Shown here one piece after another: positions 1 through 11,351 of a DNA stretch of 64,000 bases. This DNA comes from Nautilus pompilius (lineage: Eukaryota > Mollusca > Cephalopoda > Nautilida > Nautilidae): positions 1,082,001 to 1,146,000 of the forward strand of contig JACATO010000321.1 of the NCBI GenBank assembly GCA_018389105.1, in the 5' to 3' direction. The translations under genes and the position numbers were made by a program. The stretch's first letter is position 1, and the number at the start of each line of letters is the position of its first letter. The notes under the pieces were generated by a model. The model was not told where the DNA came from and searched no databases. It saw only the letters and a list, made by a program, of their open reading frames with translations.

Positions 1-2754
1 ATGCAAGTTAATAAAGAGTTTTTTTTACTAATAGGATTATTCTTAGTATATTTACATTAATTACTGTTTTGCTGCTATATTTTCTAATCAATAGAACCCA
101 GACGCAAGTTTTTTGAAAGTGAAAAATTAATTAAGTTTTTTATTTATTTATTTAATTAAACTGGATAAAACTGTTTTTCACCCTGTATTTAATTTTAAGG
201 AAACAAGACGTTCCAACCATCTTCCATCACCAGGTTTAATTATATTGGGAATTAATTAATTTAATAAATCAGAGCCTGCTTAAAATAAGTGTTTTATCTT
301 TTAAATACATTTTATTTAAATAAATTTTAAAACGAAAGTTAATCTCTTTTCGCATCTTCATCGCTGACGGTCCGAGTCCATGCAGCTGCTAATTAAGGCA
401 TGAACTGCTTTACATTATGTCTTCGCTTGCATCGCAGACAAAGCTTTGTCTGTATATATAAAACGCTGACAAAGTTTTAAAATTAAACCTAAACTGTCAA
501 TAATAACTATTAAGGTCTTTGTCTGCCGTCAAAGCTTTGTGTTTCTTTGTAACTTTACAAACTACAGTCCATTTAAAAATCACATCTCTTTCTGTGACGA
601 TGTAGACTACAGATCAGAAATCGGTTGCTTTTCGAAGGTTATTTAATATAATTTAATATTATTACGCCAACGGTTATCGTCCCCTCTGATGTCGTAGAAG
701 TATGTCCATTGAGTTTTCTATAGTGGCTGTTTTTTTCTTGGTGGTTAGTCTGTCATCTCCCTCCTAAACACGAAAAGCCATCTTCGAGGAGAACGGCTTC
801 CGGCCGATCGCGCGCGGAGTTCGCTGGCTGCTCCATCGTCCTCGAGGCTGCCAGAACTCAGAGCTCTACGGTACTCGGGCTATCACTCGGCTCAAGGATA
901 CACCGACGACCCTTTAGTCCGACGGCTTCCGACCCCTTGATTAACTGTACCCCTGTTGATTGTAGCTCGGTCTTCAAATATTTTTACGTGGGTAACTTCG
1001 GCTGCTCTCCCTCGGAGACGACGCCGTTTTCCCATATTCCTTAATGTCGCCGCCTTCTGTGCCTCCCACGGACTTCACCCGACAGGAAACCTTCGTCGGA
1101 AAGTCTGCGTACGGTGTAAAGCGATTACGGTCGCCTTTCATTAACAACACCAGGGATCAGTAGGAAGTCCACCGTTACGACCCGTCTATCTCTTTCCTTA
1201 CTCCGAGCCCAATTACAGCCGATACTAATGCCAATTTTTAAGAAGCCAAGAACTCCCTCGGCCCACAGTTGCCCTCAGATTTGACAGAGGCAACAAACGG
1301 AACCAATTTACGACACAAAACGAGCTAATAAATAAAAGGTAATTAAATTTGTTGTATTAATGCGAGAAACCATAATTACTACGGTAGAGAGGGAAAGGTC
1401 GCCGAGTGGTTGCACCAGCTGCCATCCGCAGTCGGGAAAGGGCGAGAGATCCGAGGGAAAATCCTTTCCAACAATTAGATTATAAGTAAATTAGCAGGTT
1501 TCGTAACAGCGAAAGGCGATTGAGCTGCATCGGGGCTCGTGGCGTCGTGTATCGTTACACAAATTACTTCCCCGCCAGTGAGGTTAATTAGATTATTCTA
1601 GAATAGGATGGAATTTCGCTTTCTTCTACGACGGCGTAACGGGAAAGCATAAAACAAGAGCTAACTCTCCGTGAGCAGGAATTCGTTAGGAAAGCAGAGA
1701 AAATGTGGATATGGTACGTGGACGGCGCGCGGAGGGAGCCGATTGCTGAAGCTCAGTGGGCGCGATCAATTTGGCTAATTGTTTTCATCGCACCAGAGCA
1801 ACGGGCAGATATGGCGATGATGAGGCGGCCAAACGGTCTGCAGCTGAGAGCCTCCTGCACCTTGTGCTTGGTGTAGAAAGGGTACTGCTTGTAGACCAGG
1901 TGGGAATTATGGGGGAGCACCCTGAGGCTTGAGCGAACATCGTTGACGATATATTTAACGGAAAAAGATGGCGAGTGAAAGCACTGGAACAGAGGGCGGC
2001 AATCGTCTAGAAGAGGTCTGATTCCCAGTGAATAAGAGAACGGCATTAAAGGCCGACAACTGCTGGCTGGGATCGGCGGAGAATCCGCTCTGCGACGGTC
2101 GCAGTCAGTGGTGCCGAGGTACGTGAAAACTCGGTCGGAAGACTAAACTGTCCGCATAGTTCACAAAGAACACAACCAGAATAACTCACATTATGAACAC
2201 ACCGCGAAATTAATATCGTTCAGACATCTAACTCCTCTTCCAGGGGAATTCTCTCTTATGTTCTTTTTGTTTCAGAGAAACATTAAAATATACTGAGACA
2301 TTTTGTTTGTTTTAATAAAATTTAAATATTCATATTTGAAAATTTAAACTAAACTAAACTTAAAAGCATATTTCCTTAAAGCTGCTGAGGAATTCATCAG
2401 TAGCGCATCCGGGAAGGAACAAAATCAGATGAAAGAGCGTCCACGTGACTCAATGGTCAGATTATCATCCTCCACTGCTTCTTTGTCGGACAACAATGCA
2501 GCATTATATTTTATTAATTTTCTTTTTATTTCACTGTTATCAGTTGTTTTCTTCGACACCTTAAGAAATTATACTTTCAGAATGAATGTGTAGCGACAGC
2601 CTAGTGATCGGTGCACTCAACAGATGGCGCTTTAAATCTTTTGCGTATTCTTTCATGCATAACGAAATTAGATTTCTAGATTCTTAACCGCTGGTCATGA
2701 ATGTTGTGTCTTTTAGTGATACCTTTTAAATCTGGTTTCAGAATAACTAAGGTA
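1..2754. other. No gene seen; CpG-richer block at about 770-1110
   Basis: Mostly AT-rich sequence with stop codons in all frames. Positions 770-1110 are visibly richer in G+C and CpG than the flanks and hold an open frame of 62 codons at 956-1144 that I do not recognise. There is a perfect 18-bp palindrome (CAGACAAAGCTTTGTCTG) at 435-452, with a partial copy of the same motif (GTCAAAGCTTTGTG) about 90 bp downstream. No domain, splice-bounded exon or RNA gene could be supported. Confidence 0.5.
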
Positions 2755-3700
2755 TTAGTCGGAACAAAAGTTTTGCCGGTTTTCTTACCGCAACAACGAG
2801 ACCTCATATCGTTGCTGAACATGAAATTTATTAATCAAAGTCTATTACATTAGAATCAATGCACTTCTGCCGACGAGTTACAAGCGCATTTACACTGTTT
2901 TGGAAAAATATCTGGATTCCTGGAGTCGATAGACTGATGGAAGGCAGTTTCAATGGCTGTCGGTTGGAGAAGGATTTCATATGGAGTAAGCTATCGAGGT
3001 AGTTGAAAAGGTGGTAGTCTGTGGGAGAAAGGTCTGGTGAATAGGCTGGGTGAGGGAGAACTTCGTACTCCAACGTGTTCAGTTTCTGAAGAGTCACCTT
3101 TGAAACATGAGGACGAGCAGGATTGGGCCTCTTCGATTCACCAATGTCGGCTGTCATCATTGGGAGAGTTTCTGATGAACAACGTTTAATTCATGGCAGT
3201 ACCTTTCAGCTGTGATGGCTTCACCAGCTGCAAGAAGTTATAGTGGATGACACCAGTCGCAGTTCACCGGACAGTGATCTTGACCTTCTTTTGGTGGAGG
3301 CTGGGTTTTAGAATGTGGTTAGGCGCCTTGTCTCTGTCGAGCCACTGCTGATCGTTTGCGATTGTCGTAAAGGATCCATTTATTATCTCACGTAATGATT
3401 AGGTCAAGGAATGGGTCGTTTTTGTTTCTTATGACAATAAAAGAGCAGACCTCCAATTAATGATTTTGTTGTTGTTCATTCAACTCACCCACCTGTCGAG
3501 CTGTTCCACCTGGCTGTTTGCGTCAAGATGCCGGGAAACAGTTTCAGTGGTTAGGTTTATAGCAGCTGAAGATCCGGGGAATGGTACAGAGCCAGTTGGA
3601 GGGACCATTTACCGTCGCATCGCAAGTCGACTTTCTGTCTGGTTTACGTATGCAGTTATAGCAACATCTCCCACTAAGCGCCTACAAAAGATAACCGAAT
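2755..3700 (-). mobile_element. Mariner-family element, copy 1 (degenerate, 5' end unclear)
   Basis: On the minus strand this ends in a terminal repeat at about 2755-2785 (plus strand reads TTAGTCGGAACAAAAGTTTT) next to a TA dinucleotide, as expected for mariner target duplication. The interior aligns by eye with a second copy at 39636-40692 over several hundred bases, including the region after the transposase stop. The 5' terminal repeat that is clear in the second copy (TTAGAACGTTACAAAAGTTT) is not recognisable near 3620-3720, so the 5' end is truncated or badly mutated and the end coordinate given is approximate. Confidence 0.8.
2831..3570 (-). pseudogene. Broken mariner transposase (DD34D, SETMAR-like type)
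   Basis: Transposase relic on the minus strand. The C-terminal part (2831-3160) is open and carries the mariner signatures RPHVSKVTLQKLNTLEYEVL and YSPDLSPTDYHLFNYLD, the latter holding the third catalytic Asp in its usual setting, followed by the terminal WQKCIDSNG-like block (here RRQKCIDSNVIDFD). Upstream, the helix-turn-helix tail (VSRHLDA...LDRWVS) and the first catalytic block (D-N-KWILYDNR, preceded by an in-frame TGA) can be read across frames between about 3550 and 3350. The stretch that normally carries ILLHDNARPH is shortened so that the second catalytic Asp is missing. The protein is therefore inactive. Family assignment is firm; exact reading-frame joins are inferred. Confidence 0.88.
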
Positions 3701-5552
3701 TAACAATTTTTAAGCGAATGCACATCACTGGAACTATTAAAATATTCTACTTTCTTTATCTAAATTTTAAAGTACACTTCTTAAAATTACAAATAAAAGA
3801 TTGGTTAGGAAGCCATGTCTCAGAATCTCTAGACCTAAAATATTATGATACAGGCGTTTTAAATTAATTACAAAAACGCATAGAAAACATTCTACTGTGC
3901 AATATCCGAAAGAAAGAAACCAATAAGCCGGTTCTGTAAACTCGATCCGAGCCCACTATTAAATCGACAGTATTCTCGGTTCTGTCCATTATACTTCCTT
4001 ACCTCCCCAGTGCTGCATTACTGAAATAAAGAGAGACCTGTGGTGCGCAGAGCTGTGAACACGTCAGAGATGCAGTTTGATGCCGACTCCATCCAGAAGC
4101 CTCACTGACGTCCAAAGATCTCAGCCGTTTAGTTATTGGAATTTTTTCTATTTATTACAAAGATTAACGTCATTACAAATTTATTGCTTAACCTCTTTCA
4201 CATTTCCATATCAGTCTGGTTATTTCTTTTCATTGCGCTGGTTCCAGAATGTTAGGCAAACTCCAAAATCGTTTTGTTTTCTTTCTACTTTCCAATTTCA
4301 TATTTAAAAAAAATCGAAATTTTTATTGACCGGATGAAGCTCTGAAATTATCTGTTCGCTGCAAGCACCTGTCCTTTTATCGAATGTCCTTGTTTAAAAT
4401 CAGCTTAAATCTGAAATATGAAGACACCTCTATTTCCTTTATTTACTAATAAGTCAGTTTTTTATTACCCAAGTTTTCTTCGATTCTATCATGTAAATGC
4501 TTTTGTTTTCTAATATTTATCCTAATAGTCGAGATTATAACGCCAGTGAGTGTCTTCAGTTGTCGCACACTGTGTACGCCACTCAACGACAGAATTATCC
4601 AACAGTCACAAACCCATATTCCAGTAATTCCACTTTTTGCAATACACACAACCGCGATGTATATGGGTATGTCCGCCAGTAACCCTGGTGTTCGTGCGCC
4701 ACTGGCGATAACAAAGGTGCCAAACCGAACTGCATTCACGCCACAGGTATAAAATCCCACCATGTTGTTATGTAGAATTACTCAAACCTATTGCTTATAC
4801 AACCAACCGTTCCTAAAACACGGAGACATACATCGCGGCAGTTCTACCGTTAGCGGTTTCCAGTGTAAAATGTCTTGGCTGCTCGAAAACCAGAGACATC
4901 GGGTGTTTTAGCATCACATGTGGCTCATAAAGTCTGCGGGGAAGTAAATAGAATAGGGTGTATCAGGTGATTGTTCATCTCGAAAACGAGACGAGTACTT
5001 AAGGGCTGCGTCAAAATCCATTCCATGTGGATAATAAACAAATGTTTGATGTAAAAACAAAGCTAAGATTTTTTTTCCAAATATTTTTTTGAGAAAACAC
5101 AAATTTATTATTACGAGTCGCGGTGTGGCTATAGTAATGTTAATGTCAAAGAATGGCTATTGCACTCCTTTTACCCTCTAAATACAAAGATATACGACAC
5201 GTGCACGTGACCTGGTTGGCATGGCTGGCAATTCTAGTACCACTTTACGCCGATACAGGACGTGCTAAAGCACGAGGAGGAAAAATCTGAGATACGTTTC
5301 GGTGGTGAATCTAGAGGCTGTCTTCAGGGATGTGGAACAATTTATGGTGAAGAGCTGGCACAGTCATTTATAGGCTGTGTTCTAAGCTTTAAGATGCTCC
5401 TACAGCCCTACAAGTTATAGATTCCTCATGAAAAGTGTTGGGTTGTCTACTTATGGGACTGTGACTCACGAAGTGGTCTCTTAGAATTAAAACTTAATTG
5501 CATATTTAAAAGTTTTTTTTTTTTGCAGTAAATCAGGTCGTTAATTCCAACA
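3701..5552. other. No gene seen
   Basis: The longest open frame here (minus strand 4446-4763, 105 codons) would give a protein with several hydrophobic stretches, but it has no recognisable domain and lies opposite overlapping plus-strand frames of similar length, so I do not call it a gene. No RNA gene or terminal-repeat pair was recognised. Confidence 0.45.
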
Positions 5553-6149
5553 CAGTCGACCCCCCGCGTAATCGCGGTTCGGCATTCGCGGCCCCGGTTA
5601 TTCGCGGAATTTTCCTTAGAACCTAACTAATAATTGTTCGTGGAAACCCCCGCATATTCGCGGAATCGCGAATATCTTCCGCGATTTTTGTATGGCTTTT
5701 TTCGTGGTAATATATATTTTTCACGCTTTTTAACGCTAAATTATTAATAACAATATAATTTACTAATTTTGTAATATAAATACTAACGTAAATTCAGCAA
5801 AATATCGATATAAAATAAATGCTATTGGCTGGAAGTTTGAAAGTAGCCAATCCGAGAGCGGTATTCATTTCTCCTCGCTGCTGATTGGCTGCTGCCCACG
5901 AGGCGCTGTCTCAGGCAGATGCAGCCCCGCATCATCCCAGTTTACCACGTGTAGCTATCTCGAGTGTTTCTCTGAGTGTTGTATTTTTAATTAATTTATT
6001 ATTATATATTTACTTATATTTTTTATTATATTTTACGTTATATTTTGACGCTTATAGGCATTTTTATGGACCACGTCCAATATTCGCGGTTTTTCACTCT
6101 TCGCAGGTGCTCAGGGGACGTAACCCCCGCGAATACCGGGGGACAACTG
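5553..6149. mobile_element. Non-autonomous pogo/Tigger-type element
   Basis: A 597-bp element without a transposase frame. The left end starts CAGTCGACCCCCCGCG and the right end, read on the opposite strand, starts CAGTTGTCCCCCGGTATTCG. Both then continue into several repeats of the word ATTCGCGG. Tigger-family ends in other animals have this CAGT-plus-pyrimidine start followed by CCCTCGGTATCCGCGGG-like sequence. The right end is followed by TA at 6150-6151; the left end is preceded by CA, a likely mutated TA. The interior is AT-rich. Mobilisation would have needed a transposase in trans. The Tigger transposase relic at 58.6-59.7 kb shows that such enzymes were once present in this genome, but its own ends are not visible, so pairing the two is inference. 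Confidence 0.75.
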
Positions 6150-7710
6150 TAATTAGCTTTCGACGTTCGGTATGTTTTGATAGCGAGCTGTACGGCATTC
6201 AGGGCTGTCAGCCACAGATGTAGGGTTCAAAAGTGCATGTGATTCATAGTTGTGCATAACGTTGTACAAGTTGGCGTGATGTATGAAGTTCTTACAGCGC
6301 CTGCTTTTACTCTCGACTTTTAAAATCTCTAGAAAGTCGACTAATAACTTTGGCTTTGAAACAGTGACGACAATGTCTGTTGATTCTTTAGTTACCATTC
6401 TGATATATTTTTTGTTTTAGTTTGTCTTGTTAAACGTATAGAAATAATACCTCATCACTGATATTTTTAAAATTACATTTCGCCCACAGCAGGGAGTTAG
6501 TTACTCGTGTTTATAATATATTGTTTTGCGCTTTTCAACTCAATTCAATTAAAATAATTCTAAAAAATGTTTAGAACAAATAGAACTGGTAAAAACAATA
6601 CTTTTGATGCAAAACCTCGCCCCAAAGTCTCTTAAAAGACAAGTTTATTTTTATATGGTATTATTTTCCTTACGTATAGTTATGTTTTTAAAAATGTTAA
6701 CATTTTAAAGTTGATAAATAAATCTTGACTAACATTTGCAAATTTTTTAATGTTGATGTTAATTAATAGTGCAGAGACTTCGCATTATTACAAAAGAGGC
6801 CGCTTATGATGTTGTTAGTCGTACTATTGTGGTCCTGAATGTATTTTGGTTCTTTAAGTCCATATGTTGGCCTTGAGCCATTTACAAGACCCGGCCTGTT
6901 AAATCCCAAACGAATAATAAGAAACGCTAATTTTTTTTTCCTTTAATTTTCTAATTTAAAAGTAAATAATCTATTTTTGATACAAGCGGCTCGGTTTTTT
7001 TCGCGTTACAAAGCAAATAGTTCTTGACGGATTTGCTGTGCGGCCAAGCGTGACCACGGCCGGCTACTCTCTAAAGAACTCAAAAGGCAAACAGCGCTGA
7101 AGGAAAATCCATATTCATGTTTTGATTTTCTCGCTTTAGAGATATAAAAAATTTTAACATTTTATTATGACTTTGGAGAAAATTTTTTTATCAAATTAAT
7201 TAAACCAAAACACAATTTATTAAAACAGGAAAGAATAAATTGAAACAAAATTCACTGTAAATGAATGCAATAATTTATAATTAGGATGGTGCGTACTGGA
7301 ATCTTGATGTTTTCATGTTCTGTTCGTGCTGTTGCTCACCAATTCCACTGCGATTAAGGATTCTTAATGCTCCAGGAAATCTTCAAGGGCCCATGAAACA
7401 AAGCAGAGATAAAGTCGCTTTGAATAGCTGCTTAAAATTGCGAGTTCTGCCTTCACAGTCCTGAAACACCAATATTTTTCTCTAATGTTTCTCGATGCAG
7501 AACCGAAAATTATATAATATTTTACCTTGCGCCTTCCACTTATATGGCAACATTTACACTCACCTACCAGCCATTTTTTACGTTTATATTTTTCTTTCTT
7601 ATTCTTCTGGTTATGGAACACGGAGTTTTCCAAACGCTGTTTTTTGTTTGCTTTTTATTGAATTTCTGTTTTTAAAGCCCATAATATAAACTGATCTGTA
7701 CATGTGCCCC

Positions 7711-7715
<5 letters not shown>
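6150..7715. other. No gene seen
   Basis: AT-rich sequence with only short open frames (the longest about 89 codons, lysine-rich, minus strand 7364-7633) and no recognisable motif. Runs of T and A are common. Confidence 0.5.
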
Positions 7716-7754
<39 letters not shown>

Positions 7755-7812
7755 CTGACATCATTATCATCATCTCTCTCTCTCTCTCTCTCTCTGTACT
7801 GACATCATTATC

Positions 7813-7880
<68 letters not shown>
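7716..7880. repeat. (CT)n microsatellite with two embedded motif copies
   Basis: Three (CT)n tracts are separated by two copies of TGTACTGACATCATTATCAT (continuing CAT) at 7751-7773 and 7796-7818. The embedded motif resembles the CTCTGTACTGACGTCA word found on the minus strand inside the (GA)n array at 47.6-47.9 kb. Two copies 45 bp apart with identical sequence suggest a recent tandem duplication inside the microsatellite. Confidence 0.95.
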
Positions 7881-7885
<5 letters not shown>

Positions 7886-8109
7886 TATTAAAAGCTTTTC
7901 CGCGTGTAGATTGACGCTCACATCCGGGTACCCATACGTAGCGCTATGGAACATTTTTACCACATCTAGAATCTTTGGGGGGGGATTTATTTCTTACGTA
8001 AAGTCAGATGTTTGTAGGTTTAGGCTTACGTGAGTCGGGGTGTTCCTGTATTTCAAAGAAAGTCAGAAACAGCAACAGTAATTATAATTAGACATACATA
8101 CGTTTGGAA

Positions 8110-8430
8110 AAGATGGTGAAGATATTTTATTATTAAACAACACGACGAGTTTCCGCCGCATGTGTTTGGAAGCTGGAGGCAGTGGAAATTCCAAAGACCG
8201 GGATAGCGCACAACACGCGGGGAACTCGAGAGGACTTGACAAATTCATATCTGGTCGAATTCCGGCGGAGATCCGAGCCGCATCCTGGAGTTCATCACTC
8301 TGGCCTCTCAGCACCGTCCGGTAAACTGGTGAATACAAAACGAGGGCATAACTTCCAGCTTCCAAACACATGCGGCTGGAAACTCGTGACAATAATTATT
8401 GTTTGCTTAATAATCGAATATCTTTACCAA
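8110..8430. mobile_element. Foldback (long inverted repeat) element
   Basis: Two inverted arms, about 8110-8177 and 8354-8430, match over roughly 70 positions. The inner 23 bp are identical (8155-8177 reads GCCGCATGTGTTTGGAAGCT then GGA; 8354-8376 is its exact reverse complement). The outer part matches with a gap of about 13 bp (AAGATATT...ATTATTAA). The spacer of about 176 bp is CpG-richer than the arms. A transcript through this region would form a long hairpin. An open frame of 109 codons (minus, 8063-8392) runs through the whole structure but has no recognisable domain. It could be a MITE or foldback transposon, or a one-off inverted duplication. Confidence 0.75.
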
Positions 8431-8920
8431 CCCTTCTAGAAATATATTACTTTCAGTTTAGTTTGTTTTGTTTGTTTTTCCACTTTTTTTTTGTTAATTT
8501 AGCTTTCCCAGGTCACCGGCAGCGGGCGCCAGATGCGGCGGTGACGTCGGGGAATTCCCTGATCTCACTTCCGCCCGAGTGATGGGCCGAACGATTACCA
8601 ATCCGTCGCTATGTCGGAAGCGGTGATAAAGTTTTGTAATTTGCATTGATATATAAGCGTAGTGTGCGTCGTGGATTGGGATTTTAAACGCAATTTAAAT
8701 GGATAAAATCCATTTCCGCAGAGTATAACGACCGGCGCCTATTGATCATGTGACAAACTATTATCGGATATTGGTCCGATGGTCGGGTTAGACTTCTCCC
8801 GGAAGTATTCGCGTGTCTTCCGGTGTAGCGTGTATTACCATATCCGCAGTCTCTAGAGTATCTGTGTTAGTATGGCTCAGTATTTCAATCTGTTATTTTT
8901 AGTTTTTAGCCTTTCAAAAT

Positions 8921-10640
8921 GTGTGTATTGAGAGAGAAGCCAAAGGCGACCAATCTGCCGGTGGTGCTGATGGCCAGGAAAGCGTGATGAAAGTCACATC
9001 TCCTGGTTTCACAAGTGGTTTTGTTACTGGAGAAGAACGGCCTCAGTATCTTATCTGTCATAAAAAGTTGTCTGCTGAGAGTATGAAGCCAAGCAAACTA
9101 AAATGACACCTGGAAACGAGTCATGCAGAGTTAACTGAAAAACCCCGAGATTTTATCATTCTAAGAGAGGAAATGAAGCAACAAAACGTTAGTCTATTTA
9201 AATACATAATTGTCCCTTGGAAATCACTTTTAGCTCATTATCAAGTTGCACCCAGAATCGCCCAGTGCAAAAAGCCTTACACAATTGGAGAAAATCTAAT
9301 TCTTTCAGCAGCTATTGATATGTTTACAACTATATTGGGGGAGTCTAGCGCCAAACAGCTCTTAAGTATCCCTTTGTCTAATGACACTGTTTCCCACCGA
9401 ATCGCAGATATAGCAGAGGATCTAAATGAGCAACTAATTGAAAAGATAAGAAGCAAACCGTTTGCCATTCAGAGAGATGAGGCCACAGATAGCGCTAGGG
9501 ATGCTCATTTAATAACGTACGTTATATTCGTTCGTTGATGAGGAAAAAATAAATGAGCATTTATTCTTCTGTAAAGAAATTTCAAGGATGAATAAAGCTT
9601 GGGACGTTTTCGGTATTATTGATAGCTATATTAATGCAAATCTCTTAGAGTGGTCAAACCGTGTTGGGATATGCACTGACGGAGCACGCTCTATGTCAGG
9701 CTGTATGATTCATAGGCAAGCTCTTGCTGCTTCGAAAGATTTGAGCCCAACATTGGAGAAGGTTCTACAAACAACTATAAATTTTGTGAACTATTTAAAA
9801 ACCAGGCCTGTAAAGGCGAGGATGTTTGCAAGGTTTAGTGAAGAGATGGGTGCTGAACACCCTTCTTTACTGTTCTACAGTGAGTCAAGATGGCTGTCTC
9901 GGGAAACGGTTTTCACACATGATTTCGAACTGAGACATGAACTTTACCAGTATTTAACTGCGCACGTGTTTATTGACTGTGATTCCAATATGCAGTTATC
10001 ATATTTAAGTGACGTATTTCATAAGCTGAACACTCTTAATACCTCACTGCAAGGTGGTGATACCGATATTCATCAACTCAATTACAAATTAAAATCGTTT
10101 ATTAGGAAAATTGAACTGTCGCAGAGTATGATGGGAAATTCAAACTTAGACGTTTCCTAGTTTAAAACAATTTATCGAGAGCAGTAACACACGAATCAGT
10201 GAAGATGTGAGAATTTGTATTTTTAAGTCACCTTCTCTAAAATTTCACTTTCAGAACTAATTCCCAGGTGCGGAAATAGAGACATTCGGCTGGAACAAGG
10301 AACCCATTCGGTGCTAAGCTGGTAGCTGGTACGCGAGGAGCAGTTCACTCGCGTCTCTGCCGACACTTCTTCGAAAATAAAATTCTCGACGACGTCTCTC
10401 TGGATTTTTGGATCAGTGCGCAGAACGAGTAGAGAGATCTAAGCGAGAGTGTTATGAGAATAGTGGTCCTGTCTGCAAAGTCCCATTTGTGAGAGTCAGG
10501 GTTTTCCTGCAGCTAAACCCACAAATACCGATCAGAAACGAATGTGGAACGAGAGATGGGAGCGGCTGCCTCGGAAATAGCACCCAGATCTCAGGAATTA
10601 TGCAGAAGTAGGCGAGCTCATCCTTCCCGTTGAAAAGTTA
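8921..10640 (+). pseudogene. Broken hAT transposase with BED finger remnant
   Basis: Relic of a ZBED5/SCAND3-like hAT transposase. The order seen is: BED-finger region at about 9004-9140 (GEERPQYLICHKKL...HLETSH), where the first Cys is Tyr and a CGA codon has become an in-frame TGA at 9104-9106; then 9173-9538 with PHTIGE-like and IPLSNDTVSHRIADIAEDL blocks and the catalytic-domain start QRDEATDS. A 4-base tandem duplication (CGTT) near 9527-9535 shifts the frame. The next frame runs 9542-10160 with VGICTDGARSMSG joined directly to CMIHRQALA, implying an in-frame loss of about 20 codons, then MGAEHPSLLFYSESRWLSRE and LNTLNTSLQGGD. Beyond 10160 the SSNTRISEDVR, GWNKEPI and C-terminal dimerisation-type FWISAQNE and AHPSR words appear in changing frames to about 10640. 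It is non-functional. Confidence 0.92.
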
Positions 10641-10982
10641 GTGGAATATTCAGACATGCAGCTTTTCCCGGACTTACGGTAGAAAACAGCGTAATAAGCT
10701 GAATAAGCCTTTGTAAATGAAGTTGATTTCGGTTTGTTTTCTACGTGGTTACCACAACAAAGAAAAATACTGGACGCGGGCGATTTGCCCAAATGTTCAT
10801 GAAATACAATTTGATTAGTGAAAAATAAATATTTTTTAAATCACTACTCCTGTCTGTATGCATGTATTTCTTGCCGAGCACTAACCCCCGGTGAAATCAT
10901 CAGTTTTATTCATGGAGAGGGGTCGCAAAAACTCATTTATCATTTTAGGGGATCGCGGTATCGCAGAGTTTGAGGAACTCTG
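8921..10982 (+). mobile_element. hAT (Charlie/ZBED-like) DNA transposon relic
   Basis: It contains a degenerate hAT transposase followed by a 3' end typical of the superfamily: a GGGGTCGC-rich subterminal stretch near 10919-10960 and a terminal motif at 10964-10982 which on the minus strand reads CAGAGTTCCTCAAACTCTGC. The outer 19 bp are themselves almost palindromic (CAGAGTT...AACTCTG). The eight bases that follow (10983-10990) would be one copy of the target duplication, but I could not find its partner or a matching 5' terminal repeat between 8580 and 8920. The left boundary given is the first open frame, not the true element end. Confidence 0.85.
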
Positions 10983-11139
10983 GCTTATGTGTATTGTTTA
11001 TATGGGAGTGTAGAATTTATTGTACAAGCTGGTGCCATCCATTGCTAAGTTCCCTGTCGAACATTCCAGATGGATGTAGCTGTATTAATGTACCAGCAGA
11101 GATGCACGAAGTCACTGCCATAGTCTATTAAGCCATTAA

Positions 11140-11347
11140 CCCTTTGGCTATTGGCATGTATATTATGCTCGTGCAGGATAACAACATCGTGTATTTTGTG
11201 GATGGAGAGAGATTAAAAGTATTGAAAACGGAAAATAAAATCCTAAATGTTTTCTTGTAAATAGGATTTGGCAAAAATCAATATCTTGTCGCCAGTGGAC
11301 TGAGGCATTAAACTGTACAGACGGGAGCTCACAAGCGGTGGTAAGGG
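11140..11347. mobile_element. Possible piggyBac-type MITE
   Basis: A 208-bp segment is bounded by TTAA on both sides (11136-11139 and 11348-11351), the piggyBac target duplication. The left end reads CCCTTTGGCTATTGGCATG and the right end, on the opposite strand, CCCTTACCACCGCTTG. The shared terminal CCCTT next to TTAA fits piggyBac ends in other animals, but the inverted match is only about five bases. TTAA is common in AT-rich DNA, so this could be chance. Confidence 0.4.
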
Positions 11348-11351
11348 TTAA

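Noticed and set aside
4230..4260. WFQN word in a short frame, suggestive of a homeodomain helix 3
   Set aside because: The rest of the frame shows no homeodomain residues and is interrupted soon after; chance.
4446..4763. 105-codon minus frame with hydrophobic stretches
   Set aside because: No known family, overlapped by plus-strand frames, no splice context; not enough to call a membrane protein.
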